Of a stretch of DNA of 64,000 nucleotides, positions 11,655-22,610 are shown piece by piece. The notes beneath the pieces were generated by a model. The model searched no databases. It saw nothing but the letters and a program-made list of their open reading frames with translations, and was not told the DNA's origin. Position numbers and translations under genes: made by a program. Source of the stretch: Polytrichum commune (lineage: Eukaryota > Streptophyta > Polytrichopsida > Polytrichales > Polytrichaceae); NCBI GenBank assembly GCA_950295325.1, contig OX485803.1, positions 20,584,001 to 20,648,000 of the forward strand, written 5' to 3'. How positions within the stretch are numbered: the first letter of the stretch is position 1; the number at the start of each line of letters is the position of its first letter.

Positions 11655-12785
11655 CAGGCCATAAATTTGACACCCTAGCCAAATTTCCAGGGGACACCCT
11701 GTCCCAAATTTTGGGTGTCCCAAGGACACCCTGCTCCAATTTTTGGGTGTCCTCATAAATTTCTCTTAAATTTTTTTTTTTGTCAAAATAGGTACAATTT
11801 TGAAAAATATAGAATATCATTTCAAAATTTCAATTAAAAATCAAAAAAATCACTACATATCATAACTTGCAATGCAAATCAAACCTACAAGCGGCGGCCT
11901 TTCATAGCACACCACTTTACCCATACTTGTTCAAAGTCAATGGCCTCTATGGGGATTTTTGCCATTGCAACTCTCATTTGTGCTTCCAAAGTCTCTAATA
12001 CCAAACTACACCGTAAAGTAGATTTAATATGATTTTGAGTAGAAAATCCTCTCTCACAAGAAGCTGTACTAGCAGGAATTACAAGAACAGCTTGCCACAA
12101 CTTTGTCATATGAGGATATCTTCCAACATAGTCCAAATTGGAAGAATAAACCATCCAAGCTTGGTGCATTTTAAAACCACCACATGAAATATGAAGTGTA
12201 TCCAAAAAACCTCGAAGCTCTGATTTTAAACCACGCTCATAAAAAAGATTCCCTCCATTAGTGCAGAAGTGGTCAATGAAACTCTGAAGCCATAAACGAG
12301 CATTTCGATGAAGAAGTGTCAAGTCTGTTGAAAAACAGACAGGGCTAAATAGCTTAGCTGCATTGAAGAGCTTCAAATCAGGAAATCGTTGCTGCAATGA
12401 TTCTATCACCTTAACCACATAGGCCTGTGCAATCACCTTGCACCCATGGAGGGTACCATCACCACCAAACTCACCAAACGTGTGATTTTTTTCTTCACAA
12501 GTCACAGTACGTGTCAATTTCTAGAATGTGCGTGTCAATTGACGTGCATTTTTTTTGGTGCAAGTTTTTGCGTGTCAAAAAAGAAAAACTTTTAAAAACT
12601 TTGTCAAACATATACGCTGATAGGCTCTACAAGTACAGGGGACACCCTGAATTTTTTTTGGGTGTAAAAAGGACACCCTTGTAGGATTTTTGATTGTCCT
12701 CGGGGACACCCTGTTTGAGATTTGGGTGTCCTAGGACACTCTAGGAAGCAAAATACACCCCCCAGGGTGTCAATTTTATGCCCTG
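11655..12785 (-). mobile_element. hAT transposon, deletion derivative with perfect TSD
   Basis: The ends CAGGCCATAAATTTGACACC and CAGGGCATAAAATTGACACC (right end inverted) form a TIR of about 22 bp with two mismatches, beginning CAGG as hAT elements do. The element is flanked on both sides by the identical octamer CAAGCATG. Both subterminal zones carry clusters of GGACACCC/GGGTGTCC in both orientations, the usual arrangement of hAT transposase-binding repeats. The length is 1131 bp, against several kb for an autonomous hAT element. Only the 3' end of the transposase gene remains, so the element would depend on an enzyme made elsewhere. The perfect duplication suggests a recent insertion. Confidence 0.92.
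11885..12517 (-). pseudogene. hAT transposase, C-terminal fragment (dimerisation domain)
   Basis: The open stretch of 210 codons ends in a natural stop but begins just after a stop at a TTG with no ATG, so it is a 5'-deleted exon. Residues about 133-187 carry the hAT C-terminal dimerisation signature: YPHMTKLWQAVLVIPASTA, then the diagnostic CERGFS at 154-159 followed by NHIKSTLR. This resembles plant zinc-finger MYM/hAT-like transposases. The BED zinc finger and most of the RNase H-like catalytic core, with its acidic residues, are absent, so the product cannot catalyse transposition. In complete hAT proteins this domain mediates dimer formation. The fragment lies centrally in a hAT element oriented the same way. 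The frame is otherwise intact, so decay after the deletion has been slight. Confidence 0.85.
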
Positions 12786-12909
12786 CAAGCATGGTCTTTG
12801 TATAGTCTACTACAAATGAAAGCAAATCAACCTATTATTGAAGCAAAGTCATGCAACTCAAACCATTAAACAAGCCATCCAAGGCTCTGGGTCAGCTCCT
12901 TTTCATTCC

Positions 12910-13219
12910 CTCGGGGGGTTCACTCCCTCTTATATTTTGCATACACGTGCGTTCGGGACTTATTTATTAGGGGGCTATTTATCTTGCAGAAAAGATTCTA
13001 AGGTATGGTATTTTTCAAAATAAAGGTGTGATGGTATTTTGCATGTAATCCTTTTTCACTATTTAAATGTGATGGTATTTTACATGTAATCCTTTTTCAC
13101 TATTTAAAAACCCCCTATATTATATGTAAGTTTTTTACAAAATTTATCTACAATGAATATATTAGACCCTATTTTTTATCACACATTGTTCTACGATTTT
13201 CGCTAGTGAACTCCCCGAG
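12910..13219. mobile_element. hAT-type MITE, 310-bp relative of the 8.9-kb element
   Basis: The TIRs CTCGGGGGGTTCACT and CTCGGGGAGTTCACT (right end inverted) differ at one position. The flanking octamers TTCATTCC and TTTATTCC match at seven of eight. In inverted orientation its ends match both ends of the 856-bp element at 8.9 kb, so it is a shorter member with a large internal loss. Inside, a unit of about 39 bp (TGATGGTATTTT ... CACTATTTAAA) is duplicated in tandem near 13029-13108. Confidence 0.75.
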
Positions 13220-13234
13220 TTTATTCCTCTATAA

Positions 13235-13603
13235 GGTAGACGTGCCTAAATCCAACATAGCATTAATCTGGACACCTACATTCGAGTGGCATGTGGTTAG
13301 GCATGGATATAGAAACGAACACCAAAAAACCATATGCTTGAAAGAGATTGGATACGTGTTCAAAATATGCTAACTGTCTTAGGTTCAATAGCCAATATAA
13401 TTGTGGAGACCTATATAATCACTTAAGGAGCATGAAAATCTTCACTTTGATCATGAATAAGATATTCATACGAGCCCAAAAAATTACGAGGCAAATGGCT
13501 ACATGGATGATTTGGATTTGCTAATTATCTCGCTCATTGCGTATTTCATATCCTACAAGAAGTGGGTGCAGAGAGAAAAGTATCCAAATAACACACATCT
13601 GCC
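13235..13603 (+). mobile_element. MITE, GGTAGATGTG family, full-length subfamily B
   Basis: It starts GGTAGACGTGCC and ends ACACATCTGCC, a short terminal inverted repeat; the flanks are TAA and TTT. It is one of the best-preserved copies of the most abundant family here, and it begins 16 bp from the right end of the hAT MITE. Confidence 0.65.
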
Positions 13604-13714
13604 TTTGTCAAAAAAATTCCAAACAACAATAACAACCCAAATATTCACAACTTTTTGAGTTTCGAAAGAACATCCTCGACCACTGCAAAGAAAAAATCTC
13701 GGTCATCATTACAC

Positions 13715-14545
13715 TCATGCCATTGATGACAGCTTGCACAACTCAGGAAAATTGATCACCGGAGACATTTCTAAACACTGGTCTAAAATTTGCTGCACTC
13801 AGCTGGTGCAAATACAAAATCTTGCCATAGCAACTTCTGATGATTTTGGGATCAGGTGTGTTTTCTTTGCCCTTGCATTGGAGAGAGAGGGAGAGAGGGA
13901 GAGAGAGAGAAGCTCCATAGAGGCTTTTCTGAGAATATTAAAATTGTTTGCTCATATTGTTCTCGCAGTCCTGCACTTAGAGAGCTTACAAATATCAACT
14001 TCAACGAAGGCCGTGTTCCAACTTCACCATCTTTGTTGCTCTGTATGGAGACAACTCAACCCAGATCCTTTACAAAGCTTTGAAATGTGAGGAACCCTGC
14101 AAATTTGGCATTTCAATGACACTGTTGGGCTGATGCTCTCGATTTATTCTATGGCAACCATGACAGTGAGGAAATCCTTCTGACAGGAATGAATATGATT
14201 GCAACAATTCGCATCTGTCGTGGTCCTTCAGAATCTGAACTATTTTTATGGGGTTAACTTACAGTGCGCAAAATTCGGCTCTAATGATGGCTAAACATCG
14301 TCTCTATTTCTCTTCCAGGATGATACCACAGCGAGCCCATCGTGTATCATAAGCTGGGTATGCTCTTTCTCCTGTCGATGGTTTGCTATATTCCAACGTA
14401 ACTTTAACATTTTCTTCCCTCCAACTGTGTCATTCTTGCATTGGATGCGACCCGGTAGAATCCCACATGGAAACTGCATTCTGGCACTGGTAAAGAATGC
14501 ATGTTGCATATGTTCTGCCCATTGTTGCCAAAATGACGGGCCCTG
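13715..14545 (+). pseudogene. Remnant of an unidentified spliced gene
   Basis: Three coding-looking blocks lie in order with plausible splice borders. Block 1 contains SGKLITGDISKHWSKICC and ends ...DDFGIR at a donor-like AG|GTGTGT near 13855. Block 2 follows an acceptor TTCTCGCAG near 13968 and reads FVALYGDNSTQILYKALKCE, then after a one-base frame slip DALDLFYGNHDSEEILL and TIRICRGPSESELFLWG before a stop near 14257. Block 3 follows CTCTTCCAG near 14318 and contains WMRPGRIPHGNCILALVKNA. A GA-rich tract lies in the putative intron. The composition is far more protein-like than surrounding frames. I do not recognise the family. The frame slip and stop suggest a decayed copy, unless my exon borders are wrong. 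Confidence 0.4.
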
Positions 14546-15069
14546 ATCACAGGAAACATCATTAAGGGGTTTCTGGCCGCATCTGCTCCAAGTCAAAGAA
14601 TTTCCTAAAACAAGTTAACGCTCTAATTAAGCATCTCTTTTACTTATTTCTAAGGCTTGGATAAATTTGGTTATGAAAGAATCTCAAAGATCAATGTCGG
14701 TACTTCTCTTGAAACTATTAAGAATGTCAGTTTCTGATAGTGGAATTCATCTTCAACTTGCAATTTAGGCCACCAAATTCGCATCAGGAGAGTGGCTTCT
14801 CAAGTTCAGGTACTAGTGGAAAGGGTGATGGATGTGAATTATAAGCATGACGCCCTGTTTGTATCATTAAGAGTTTGCATTTGGCTCCTGAGTCTAGTGA
14901 CAAAATTTTGGGTCAGTTTTACTCTCCTACTCGGAACAAGTATACATCTGTTGGTTACTTTGATGAGAGATGAACAGTTATCACATGTATAAGAGGGTAC
15001 TGAACAAGATTGATGAAGTAATCTGCTAAAATGACATTTCTGCTTTACCAGCTCAGCAGTGAGTCCCAT
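14546..15069. other. Possible further decayed exons, otherwise empty
   Basis: A short stretch near 14773-14812 (ATKFASGEWLLKF, followed by AGGTACT) could be another exon of the preceding remnant. The rest shows no domain or repeat end. Confidence 0.2.
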
Positions 15070-15280
15070 CACCACGGGAAAATTTGTCCATTACAACGGT
15101 CCATGGCAATGGTTGGCGAGGAAGCATATAAATAAATAAATTTGGTTGCCAACTGAAGGTTTTTGGTTGCAGGTATTGGATGAGTGACACCTAAATTGAT
15201 TTATTTAGACATATTTCTAGCCAGGAGCTCCACTAGACAAGTCGCAATGGACATTGAAATGGACAATAATTTCTTTAGTG
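15070..15280. mobile_element. CACTA-type MITE, copy 2, with perfect TSD
   Basis: The ends CACCACGGGAAAATTTGTCC and ...GGACAATAATTTCTTTAGTG match the 6.96-kb copy in order (shared GTTGCCAACTGAAGGTTTTTG core), and both flanks are CAT, the 3-bp duplication expected of CACTA elements. The left terminal pentamer has mutated from CACTA to CACCA. Confidence 0.75.
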
Positions 15281-15711
15281 CATGCCAACTTTCTAGTTCA
15301 CAAGCTGATTTAAACAGTTTTTTTTAAAATTTTTTTTTTGGTTCTTTCACCTTCTGGAACATTTGTTTCTCGAATAGATCTAATTGTTGCATTGTTTCTT
15401 TGTTTGCAACACAGTGTGTGTATTTTATAGATATATTAAAGCGTACATTCTTGTAAAGCTATCTGCTTAGAAAGAGAATATATTTTTGACAACAATTTTC
15501 TAAGGAAACCTAATAGCTCTTGGAGTTCAAGTTGCACCCAAGGAGTGCTCATAGATAGGGCTCCGCTCCTCTGCACACTCCTCACCATTTTGTACAATGT
15601 AGAAGTGAAGCCTACTTATTGAAAACAACACTAGTTTCTACATTGCAATCTAGGTTCTGTGAGAGTTCACTCTAATGAATGTGTTTGTTTGAGGCCATAT
15701 GTGGTCACTCT
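15281..15711. other. No gene seen
   Basis: A+T-rich sequence with poly-T tracts near 15320; no repeat ends recognised. Confidence 0.4.
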
Positions 15712-16081
15712 TCTTAATCAAACGCCTATATTTGAGTGGTATATGGCAGGCTTTGTAGTGTAGAATGGCCACCCAAAAAGACACGTGTTACGATGAGATT
15801 GAATTTTGTGAGCAAAATTTAGACATTAGGTATTGTAGGTTCAATTGTAAACAAACTTAGGAGGACCTCTTTGACCACTTAAAGAGAAAGAGAATCTTGA
15901 CTTTGGCCAGCCTCATGTTGCTTTCACATCGCACCTTTGAATCTGAAACTTGCCCTGTCAGTGTGTGATTTGCAATTGCTAAGCAGATGAGACAGTTCCC
16001 AATTGCAATCGGCTCCAACAATGAAAATGGTCTATGGAGTTGGAAATGCCCACAATAAGGGCCACGTCGTACCCTAATCAT
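15712..16081 (+). mobile_element. MITE, GGTAGATGTG family, subfamily A
   Basis: It shares TATTTGAGTGGTATATGGC, AAAGACACGTGTTACGATGA, the GGTTCAATTG stretch, GACCACTTAAAG and the subfamily-A tail (AAAATGGTCTATGGAGTTGG, ending near GTACCCTAATC) with the 10.1-kb copy. Confidence 0.6.
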
Positions 16082-16325
16082 GAAGTGGGTTTGAAGTACC
16101 TGTTTATCATCGCAGTTCAGAAATGATCAGTTTGTCAATCTACAAGGTTCCAATTTAATTTTCTGCAAGTGATCCACTAAAGAATTTAACTATCTCTGAC
16201 TCCATTTTCACATTTCATAATACTCCTACTTGATTAATACAACATGGTTCTGTGTCCTTGGCTGGTGTAACTCGAGCGTACTCTGATCGATATGACAACA
16301 AGATGAAAATATGGAGCCATTGGAT

Positions 16326-16815
16326 GATGTTGGGTTAAGCATTTTCCACATGAAATTTTCAAGGTAAAGAAAATGAACGTTTCCTCTGACAACATCGATG
16401 CAGTGTGTGTAGTTTGGACGTGAAGAACAGGGTGACTATTTGAGACTCTGGATGTGATGTTGGGTTAAGTTTTTTTTTTTCCACATCAAACTTTCAAGGT
16501 AAAGATAATGACCTTGTTCTCCGACAATACTGATGCCACTATTTGTACGTTGGATACGAAGAGCAGGATGACTATTTGACGCATTCGATGTGATGCTGGG
16601 TTAAGCCAATTTTTTCCACATCAACTTTCAAGGTAAAGGATACGGAACTTTTTCTCCGACAAGATTGATGCAATGTGTGTACTTTGGATATGAAGAACAG
16701 GATGACCATTTTAAGCGTTGGATGTGATGTTGGGTTAAGCCATGTTTTTTCCACATCAACTTTCAAGGTGAAGAGAAACGAGCCTTCTGTTTCCGACACT
16801 ATTCAGATGCAATGT
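16326..16815 (+). repeat. Tandem repeat, four units of 130-136 bp
   Basis: GATGTTGGGTTAAG recurs at 16326, 16456, 16592 (with C for T) and 16726, giving periods of 130, 136 and 134 bp. Other shared landmarks are CCACATCAACTTTCAAGGT, CTCCGACAA, and TTGGATATGAAGAACAGGAT. The last unit is incomplete. A minus-strand frame across the array shows a repeated FTLKVDVEK, a by-product of the repeat rather than evidence of a protein. Confidence 0.85.
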
Positions 16816-17394
16816 GTAAGCACTTGGGTGCTTTTGGCGTCAAAAATGAAAGGGACTTAATGGAGGAAATGCTCTGGGCAACCAGCATGATCAGATAGGC
16901 GACAGTACAAACATCAACTCTGGAGCAAGCAATGAACAAATCTAGAAAGGGCACAGCCTCATGCAATCGAAGGCCCTGCTAGGAGTCTAACTCACATGTA
17001 CCTTTTCTCTGGAGACACAACCAATTGTAACTAAAGAGACAAACTGCTGCAATTCTACGATGTTGTTGATTACTAGGTAAATGTATTTCAGAGGGCTTTG
17101 CCAGATTGCCCTCTCATTGCCCTCCAGGCTCCAGTTAGTAGGTGGATTGATCATTTTTGAATTTTTGAATTAAATAGAGAGATGCATACTCCCCCACTAA
17201 AAACCTTGCTAAATATGTTTTACTGGTGACTCCCATTTTTTTTCTGGCAGTAGCTTACACCTTTTCACCCCCCAAAAAACAGCAACTGGCAAGTCACTCT
17301 GGATCTTACCGCTCCTGCTCTTGCATGCACTTCACATTATGGGAGGGTGCAGCCAGCCTTTTGTTGTTTAGCAATTTCTTCCAAAAATTAAGGT
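16816..17394. other. No gene seen
   Basis: Slightly richer in G+C than its surroundings but without a convincing frame or repeat ends. Confidence 0.4.
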
Positions 17395-17900
17395 ATGTGG
17401 CTCTATGGTGGGCACTTCCAACTCCACAGTCCATCTTGACCGTTGGATCAAGGACTTGAGTCATACCCCAATCACACCAAAGTTTCCGTCCGGCTCCAGC
17501 CATGAAATCACTGGGGATTATGTTGAGAAATAGATGCCGGCCCACCACTTCTCACACTATTTATAGCCATAGATGCGAACGGATGGTGTTAGAACTGGCC
17601 GGTGTTATCAGCCCCTCGGTCAATTGGCAATTGCAAATTATGCACACTGCCATTTCGAGTTTCTAAACCAAAGATGCTATGATGTAAATGCTACGTGAGG
17701 TCAAAGTGAAGATTCTCTTCTCTTTAAGTGGTCACATAGACCCGTTTAGTTGTGTTCATGATTGAGCCCAAAATGGTGTCTAAATTTTCAGCACTCTCAA
17801 AGTCCAATCTCAGTGTGACAAGTGTGTTTTTGCGTCCATTCTTAATTACTAACCTTGCCATATACCATTCCAACATAGACCTGTCCGAAGAAGACGAAGA
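17395..17900 (-). mobile_element. MITE, GGTAGATGTG family, subfamily C, inverted
   Basis: Landmarks of the family appear in reverse: TCAAAGTGAAGATTCTCTTC, TTTAAGTGGTCACATAG, ACAAGTGTGTTTTTG, ATACCATTCCAACATAG. The outer part (CACTTCCAACTCCACA, GACCGTTGGATCAAGGACTT) resembles 27.73 kb and 50.6 kb, marking subfamily C. Confidence 0.5.
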
Positions 17901-17966
17901 GTGACCCATTTAAAAGCCCACATATTACCTCAGACCTAATGTGAAATTGGTGACGTTTGTTTCCAA

Positions 17967-18155
17967 TGAACAGGGAGACGGGCTGCTAGTCACAGATGGA
18001 CCAGATAACTTTGAGAAATATCCAGTGAATTTCAAGACTTTAAGGAAAAAATTACCAATCATTTTAGAAAAGCTCCGAAAGATGTCAACAAGTAGCCGGT
18101 TGGACTTGGAAACACTAGGATCTCAACAGATCATGCCCGAAAATCTCCCCGGACG
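17967..18155 (+). mobile_element. CGGGGAGA family, copy
   Basis: It begins GAACAGGGAGACGGGCTG, contains AGTCACAGATGGACC, CCGGTTGGACTTGGAAACAC and TAGGATCTCAACAGATCATG, and ends AAATCTCCCCGGACG. The GGGAGA and TCTCCC at the two ends are the imperfect TIR of the family. Confidence 0.65.
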
Positions 18156-18945
18156 TTGTTTTGTTTTAATAACTTTCATGATTCACTCGAATGCAGGAAG
18201 TCTGACAATGATACCGCACTTCAAAATGATTTTTATATTATAGCTAGTGTAGTAGAAGATGCTCTTACATATTCTACTTCCAGACACCAACATATTGACT
18301 TCATCACCGATTGCATCAAGTTGTTGGCTTCATAGTAGCGCGAGAGCATGGAGCATAAAATCATCTACAGTTGTTGTCGTTGTAGTGATAGTAGTAGTGG
18401 TGGTAGTAGTAGTAGTAGCTTGACAAACAGCATACGATTGGTACGTATGAAGCTCTCGAGTGGTGTGCCCGAAAAAGGAGAGCGGTATGGTAGCAAGACC
18501 TGACATGATGGAGTGGTTCTCCCAACAGTCACATGGGAGCATTTTTATTTTTTTTCACTCATGGTTGAATTTATTTCTTACACAGGGTAACTTATTTGTT
18601 GTAGCCTTGCCATCAATCCACAGCCCAAACTGATCGAGTGTCAGCCACAGCCCTTATATAATATTCTGCAACACACCTGCAGTATATTCCCTATCAGTGT
18701 GATACAAGCAGCTTGGAGTAATACTTATTCCCAACAACAAAAAGTCGAGCATACCACATTTACTCAACTGATGAGGTGTGTTCATGTGCCCAACACTAGA
18801 ATCAAGATTCAAGATTCTGGATGTTGGAATCCCACTGCTTTAGACTAAATCTGAAGCCAAGGCACCTGAACACAACTCATCAGCGAAGTGATGTTCTAAG
18901 TATGCTCTGATTCCACAGTTGCGAGCAAATATCATGCTAACAACT

Positions 18946-18947
<2 letters not shown>
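18156..18947. other. No gene seen; trinucleotide microsatellite
   Basis: It holds a (GTA/GTG)n tract at about 18381-18419, which produces a threonine run in a minus-strand frame, and otherwise unremarkable DNA. Confidence 0.45.
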
Positions 18948-18981
<34 letters not shown>

Positions 18982-19150
18982 AACATAAAAACTTGACTGG
19001 TCCCTATAGGCTTGTGGCTGATTCATCACAATTGACTTGGACTAGACTAATTCACGGTTTTCCAAGGTGATTTCAATGTCATATTTAGTAGAATCCCATA
19101 CATCTAGGCTACATAGTGGTCAAGGGCTTCTATGTTGGATAGATGGGAGG
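18948..19150 (+). mobile_element. MITE, CATCCATCCAACATAAAA family, next to an AG microsatellite
   Basis: A (AG)15 run at 18949-18978 leads directly into TTCAACATAAAAACTTGACT and the element ends with CTATGTTGGATAGATGGGAG, the inverse of the family's left end. TGGACTAGACTAATTCA inside is shared with the 50.96- and 59.7-kb copies. Confidence 0.6.
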
Positions 19151-19498
19151 TATGCTTCTAACTTGTTATTTTGATGCCACATTGATTTATTTCTAGCTAG
19201 TCTCATCAAAGTAACAATTGACTTCTTGGACTTTGGATCAATTTTACTCAACTAGCAACTAAGAATATTTGGTTTATTCATGAATTTTGAACTATTCCAC
19301 ATGCCAAAAACATCAACTTCGGTATAGGTATGGAAAATGCAAAAAATGACATGTCTATTTTGATGACATTTTCGAATCTCTAAGTTTATGGGTTTTTAGA
19401 TGTTCTCTTTCTCGCTTTTTTTCTTTCCTTTCACCAAATGGACTGCCATTACAAATGATTTGGTCTCTATATAACCTAACATGACATTCACCAATGAG

Positions 19499-20765
19499 CT
19501 GAGGGGTGGACTCTTCATACCATGTACGAACTGACATGAGTGTGCGAAGGGGTATTATTTGAGGCATTAGCGTACATAATATACATAAGGGAGAGGTATT
19601 GTTTTTCTCTAGTATGTACATCTAAAAAGGCTATGATATTCTATGAAGTAAAGGTAGATGTATAATAGGGGGCCCTAAGATTTAGAGAAAAAGACAAGAA
19701 ACAGGGTGAGGTGGACAACTCTTGATCCTTGGCTAGGCTTAAGTGAAAGTGATAAAAAAAACCAATACATTAACTTTGAATTTTGTGGAGAAAAAAGATC
19801 ATAAAAATTTAACAAAAAATATTTCTTTACGAAGCCAAGCAATTTGTGTTGACCAAAAACATCTCAAAACAAGTTTGCATATTTTAGATGACAGTGCAAG
19901 TGGGTGTACAAGTGGTGATGTTGAACAAGTAATTGTTAGATTTTTGTTTCAAACATTATACAATTACATTGAATTGATAAATTTCTATAAAATAAAATAA
20001 AATAATGATGGTACCAAATAAATAATGAATTTAAGGACTATGAAGAAAGAAATCAAAGTCCAAAGTAATTAAACTCATAAAATTTACGTCCAAAACCATA
20101 TCTAAACATTTGCTTTTAAACATTACTCCTAATGATAAGTTTTGAAGGTCTCATCTTGGTATTCTACATTTGAGTACTTAGCACAATAATAAAGGTCATC
20201 ATGGAAAATAATTAAGTTTAAACAATTTGTTACTACTATGGTTTTAAGATACCAAAGTAATTTTTTGGTCCACTTTACCATGCTTGCACCCATATGTGTA
20301 AGTTTCATCCAATTCATGTTTCATCTAGTGTTGTCATATGGTCAAATTCCTCAATGACAACCAAGTATGTTCATGCTGGGGTCTGCATTTGGGTTCTAGG
20401 ATTTTACAAACTAGAGGCTCTTGGAGTGCTCATGGGCTTCCTTGAGGTTGGCTCTTTGGTTTGTGACTACGTTATTGTGCTCTTGTCTTTGTTTGTTGGC
20501 TTTAATCATTAAGTTACATGCTATGAATGAAGATGACTTTTTCATAGTAAAGTGTATATATATATATATGTATTGTATATGTAGTGAAGGCATTTTATCA
20601 CATTAAACTAAAAAGATTAGTATAAATACATGAGTCCATTTCCTAGCATGCCGTTAGTACGCACACACTTGTTTTTCTTTATAAACTTCTTGTTATAGGG
20701 GGTTTAATTTCATAGTGACTCATGCAAGTCATTTATGTTTCCAATGAAGAGTCCAACCCCCGAGG
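19499..20765 (+). mobile_element. hAT-type element, family R, 1.27 kb, perfect 8-bp TSD
   Basis: The element runs from CTGAGGGGTGGACTCTTCAT to the inverse of CCTCGGGGGTTGGACTCTTC. It is bounded on both sides by the identical octamer CCAATGAG, the duplication length of hAT transposons. The middle 600 bp (about 19695-20290) is present on its own at 29.3 kb. No known transposase domain is visible. A minus-strand frame at 20129-20317 shares a pattern (FHDD ... YSNVE ... YH) with one in the 29.3-kb copy, but both are short. A TATAAATACATGAG stretch near 20617 recurs in other copies. A TA-rich microsatellite lies near 20555. Confidence 0.8.
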
Positions 20766-21905
20766 CCAATGAGGACCTTTGTCACGGTTGTTTGTGATGG
20801 CAAAATTAGACTTCTCCCATCGAGCAAATATAGCTCACTCCAAGACAAAGGAGGTATGTGTGGCATTCTCCTCCCAAAAACTTTCATGGACAAACACCCT
20901 CATCCACCTATCCATATTTCCAAGAAATGGACAAAACCCTTCCATGTCAAATTTGAAATGTGAAGGGCTCTCGGGATAAAGCTTTTGGACGGAACAACCT
21001 CACCATCCTAGCTACATTGGAAGTCAACTCATCTATGACCTTGGAATAAGCATGCTCCAACATAACATCATTGAAAAATTGAAGTTCACCATACACACAT
21101 TGAGAAATTAGACCGAGTTCCCAATTTATTGAAAGCTAGATAGGCTTATCATTTCACATAACATTGATAAGTCCACTTAACTCCCTATGTGGGCCTTGCT
21201 ATATCCGGGGCACCGTTGCCCCATTATTCCTAGAGTCCCCGCTTCCCGATGAAGATTCGGGCTAAATTTGAAAGGGATAGTGCCCGCATAATCTGGTACT
21301 TGTGTCATTCTTCAGGTGAAACCATCAGCTGTAAAGACATAGAACAATATCTCAATCTCAACTGTTGTGTACGATCACCTATGAGGGGCTAGGGATCATC
21401 TCGGAGGGGTCACTCCCTTGCATTTAGTGGGTACACGCAAGGTGTTTTTTTTGGGGGGGAGGGGGCATTATGTTGGATAAGGTAAATATTGTGGACATTA
21501 TTATAATGTGATTCCCAACATTCATTATTTTTTAGGACCCTTATGGGTATGTTAACTTGGTATTTATTCTTCTTTTACATGGGCATAAAATAGTTATAAA
21601 TTATAGTTTTTGCTAATATCATGTAATCTAACACATACAAGATCATATTTCACACATCAACACAACATGCACACAATTTAGCTTCCTAGTATGCACTCTA
21701 ATCATTCAATTTATGGCATTTAGTGCCACATACATTATTTGTGAGGGGCCTAAACTAGATGCCTAGAGGTCTCAAAGTGCCTTGTCCACTAATTACCAAC
21801 ATGATATTATTCATCAACATAAGTAACATGTCCAAGTGAAAAAAATAGTTACCTTATGATATTTAGCATGCACATTGGAACACTTGACATGATAGTTTGC
21901 ATTTA
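20766..21905. other. No gene seen
   Basis: A G-rich tract (GGGGGGGAGGGGGCATTATG) near 21452-21472 resembles a polypurine tract followed by an LTR start (TGTTGGATAAGG), but no LTR pair, primer-binding site or retrotransposon protein is seen. Confidence 0.35.
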
Positions 21906-22150
21906 AGTATGCAAGGGGAAGGTATCATTGAACATACTTATGGCAAGTATCGTGTGTATACATTTTAGTATATGCAAGAGGAAGACATTCTTGAGCATAT
22001 TGATGCCAAGTGTCATAGGTGTACACTTTGGTCAACTTGTAGACCATTTTGTAACACATGCGTACACCTCACAACACTAATAAACATACTCATGCCAAGA
22101 TATTAGTGAGCGCACTTGAATGCCAAGTGTCGTGAGGTGACACTAATGGT
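21906..22150 (+). repeat. Degenerate tandem repeat, about 61 bp
   Basis: AGTATGCAAGGGGAAGG ... GGCAAGTATCGTGTGTATAC is repeated at 21967 as AGTATATGCAAGAGGAAGAC ... GCCAAGTGTCATAGGTGTAC. Further decayed pieces containing GCCAAGTGTCGTGAGGTG lie near 22120. Confidence 0.55.
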
Positions 22151-22379
22151 GAAGTTGTTGATCATTAGTGTAATCTAGCATATGCCTCAAAATAGGGTAA
22201 GTGACACGGCTATACATTCGACACTAAATATTATAAACGGTGTAGTTCTCTTGCACTACATGGTTTCAGGTTTATAAAAGTGGTAGATTCTAGATCCACA
22301 TTTGCATATGAACTTATAAATTTATAAGGGAAAACGTGTGGAAGAGAACCAGTGGTCAGATCGTGCTATTACCATGGTG

Positions 22380-22610
22380 TTAAACAATTGGGAGAATCTA
22401 TATACTCCTTTAAAGGGAAAGAGAATCCTCACTTTGAACTCCTATAACTAGTGCATCTCAATCTCAATTCTTTTGAAACTTAAAAAGAATTTTTTTTTAA
22501 TACAAAATTGCTAACCAGATGGAACAATATTCAATCCCATCCAATGGCCAAATTGCATGTGAATTTGAAAGTGCACACAAATAGGGCCGCTTACCTTAGA
22601 AGCAACCCTT
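22380..22610 (+). mobile_element. MITE, GGTAGATGTG family, subfamily A, 5'-truncated
   Basis: Only the 3' half survives: AAAGAGAATCCTCACTTTGAA, a poly-T tract, ATCCAATGGCCAAATTGC and CACAAATAGGGCCGC, ending near CTTACCTTA. Confidence 0.5.

Noticed and set aside
16326-16815. CRISPR-like regular repeats
   Set aside because: The repeated unit is the whole 130-136 bp without unique spacers, and the context is a plant genome.
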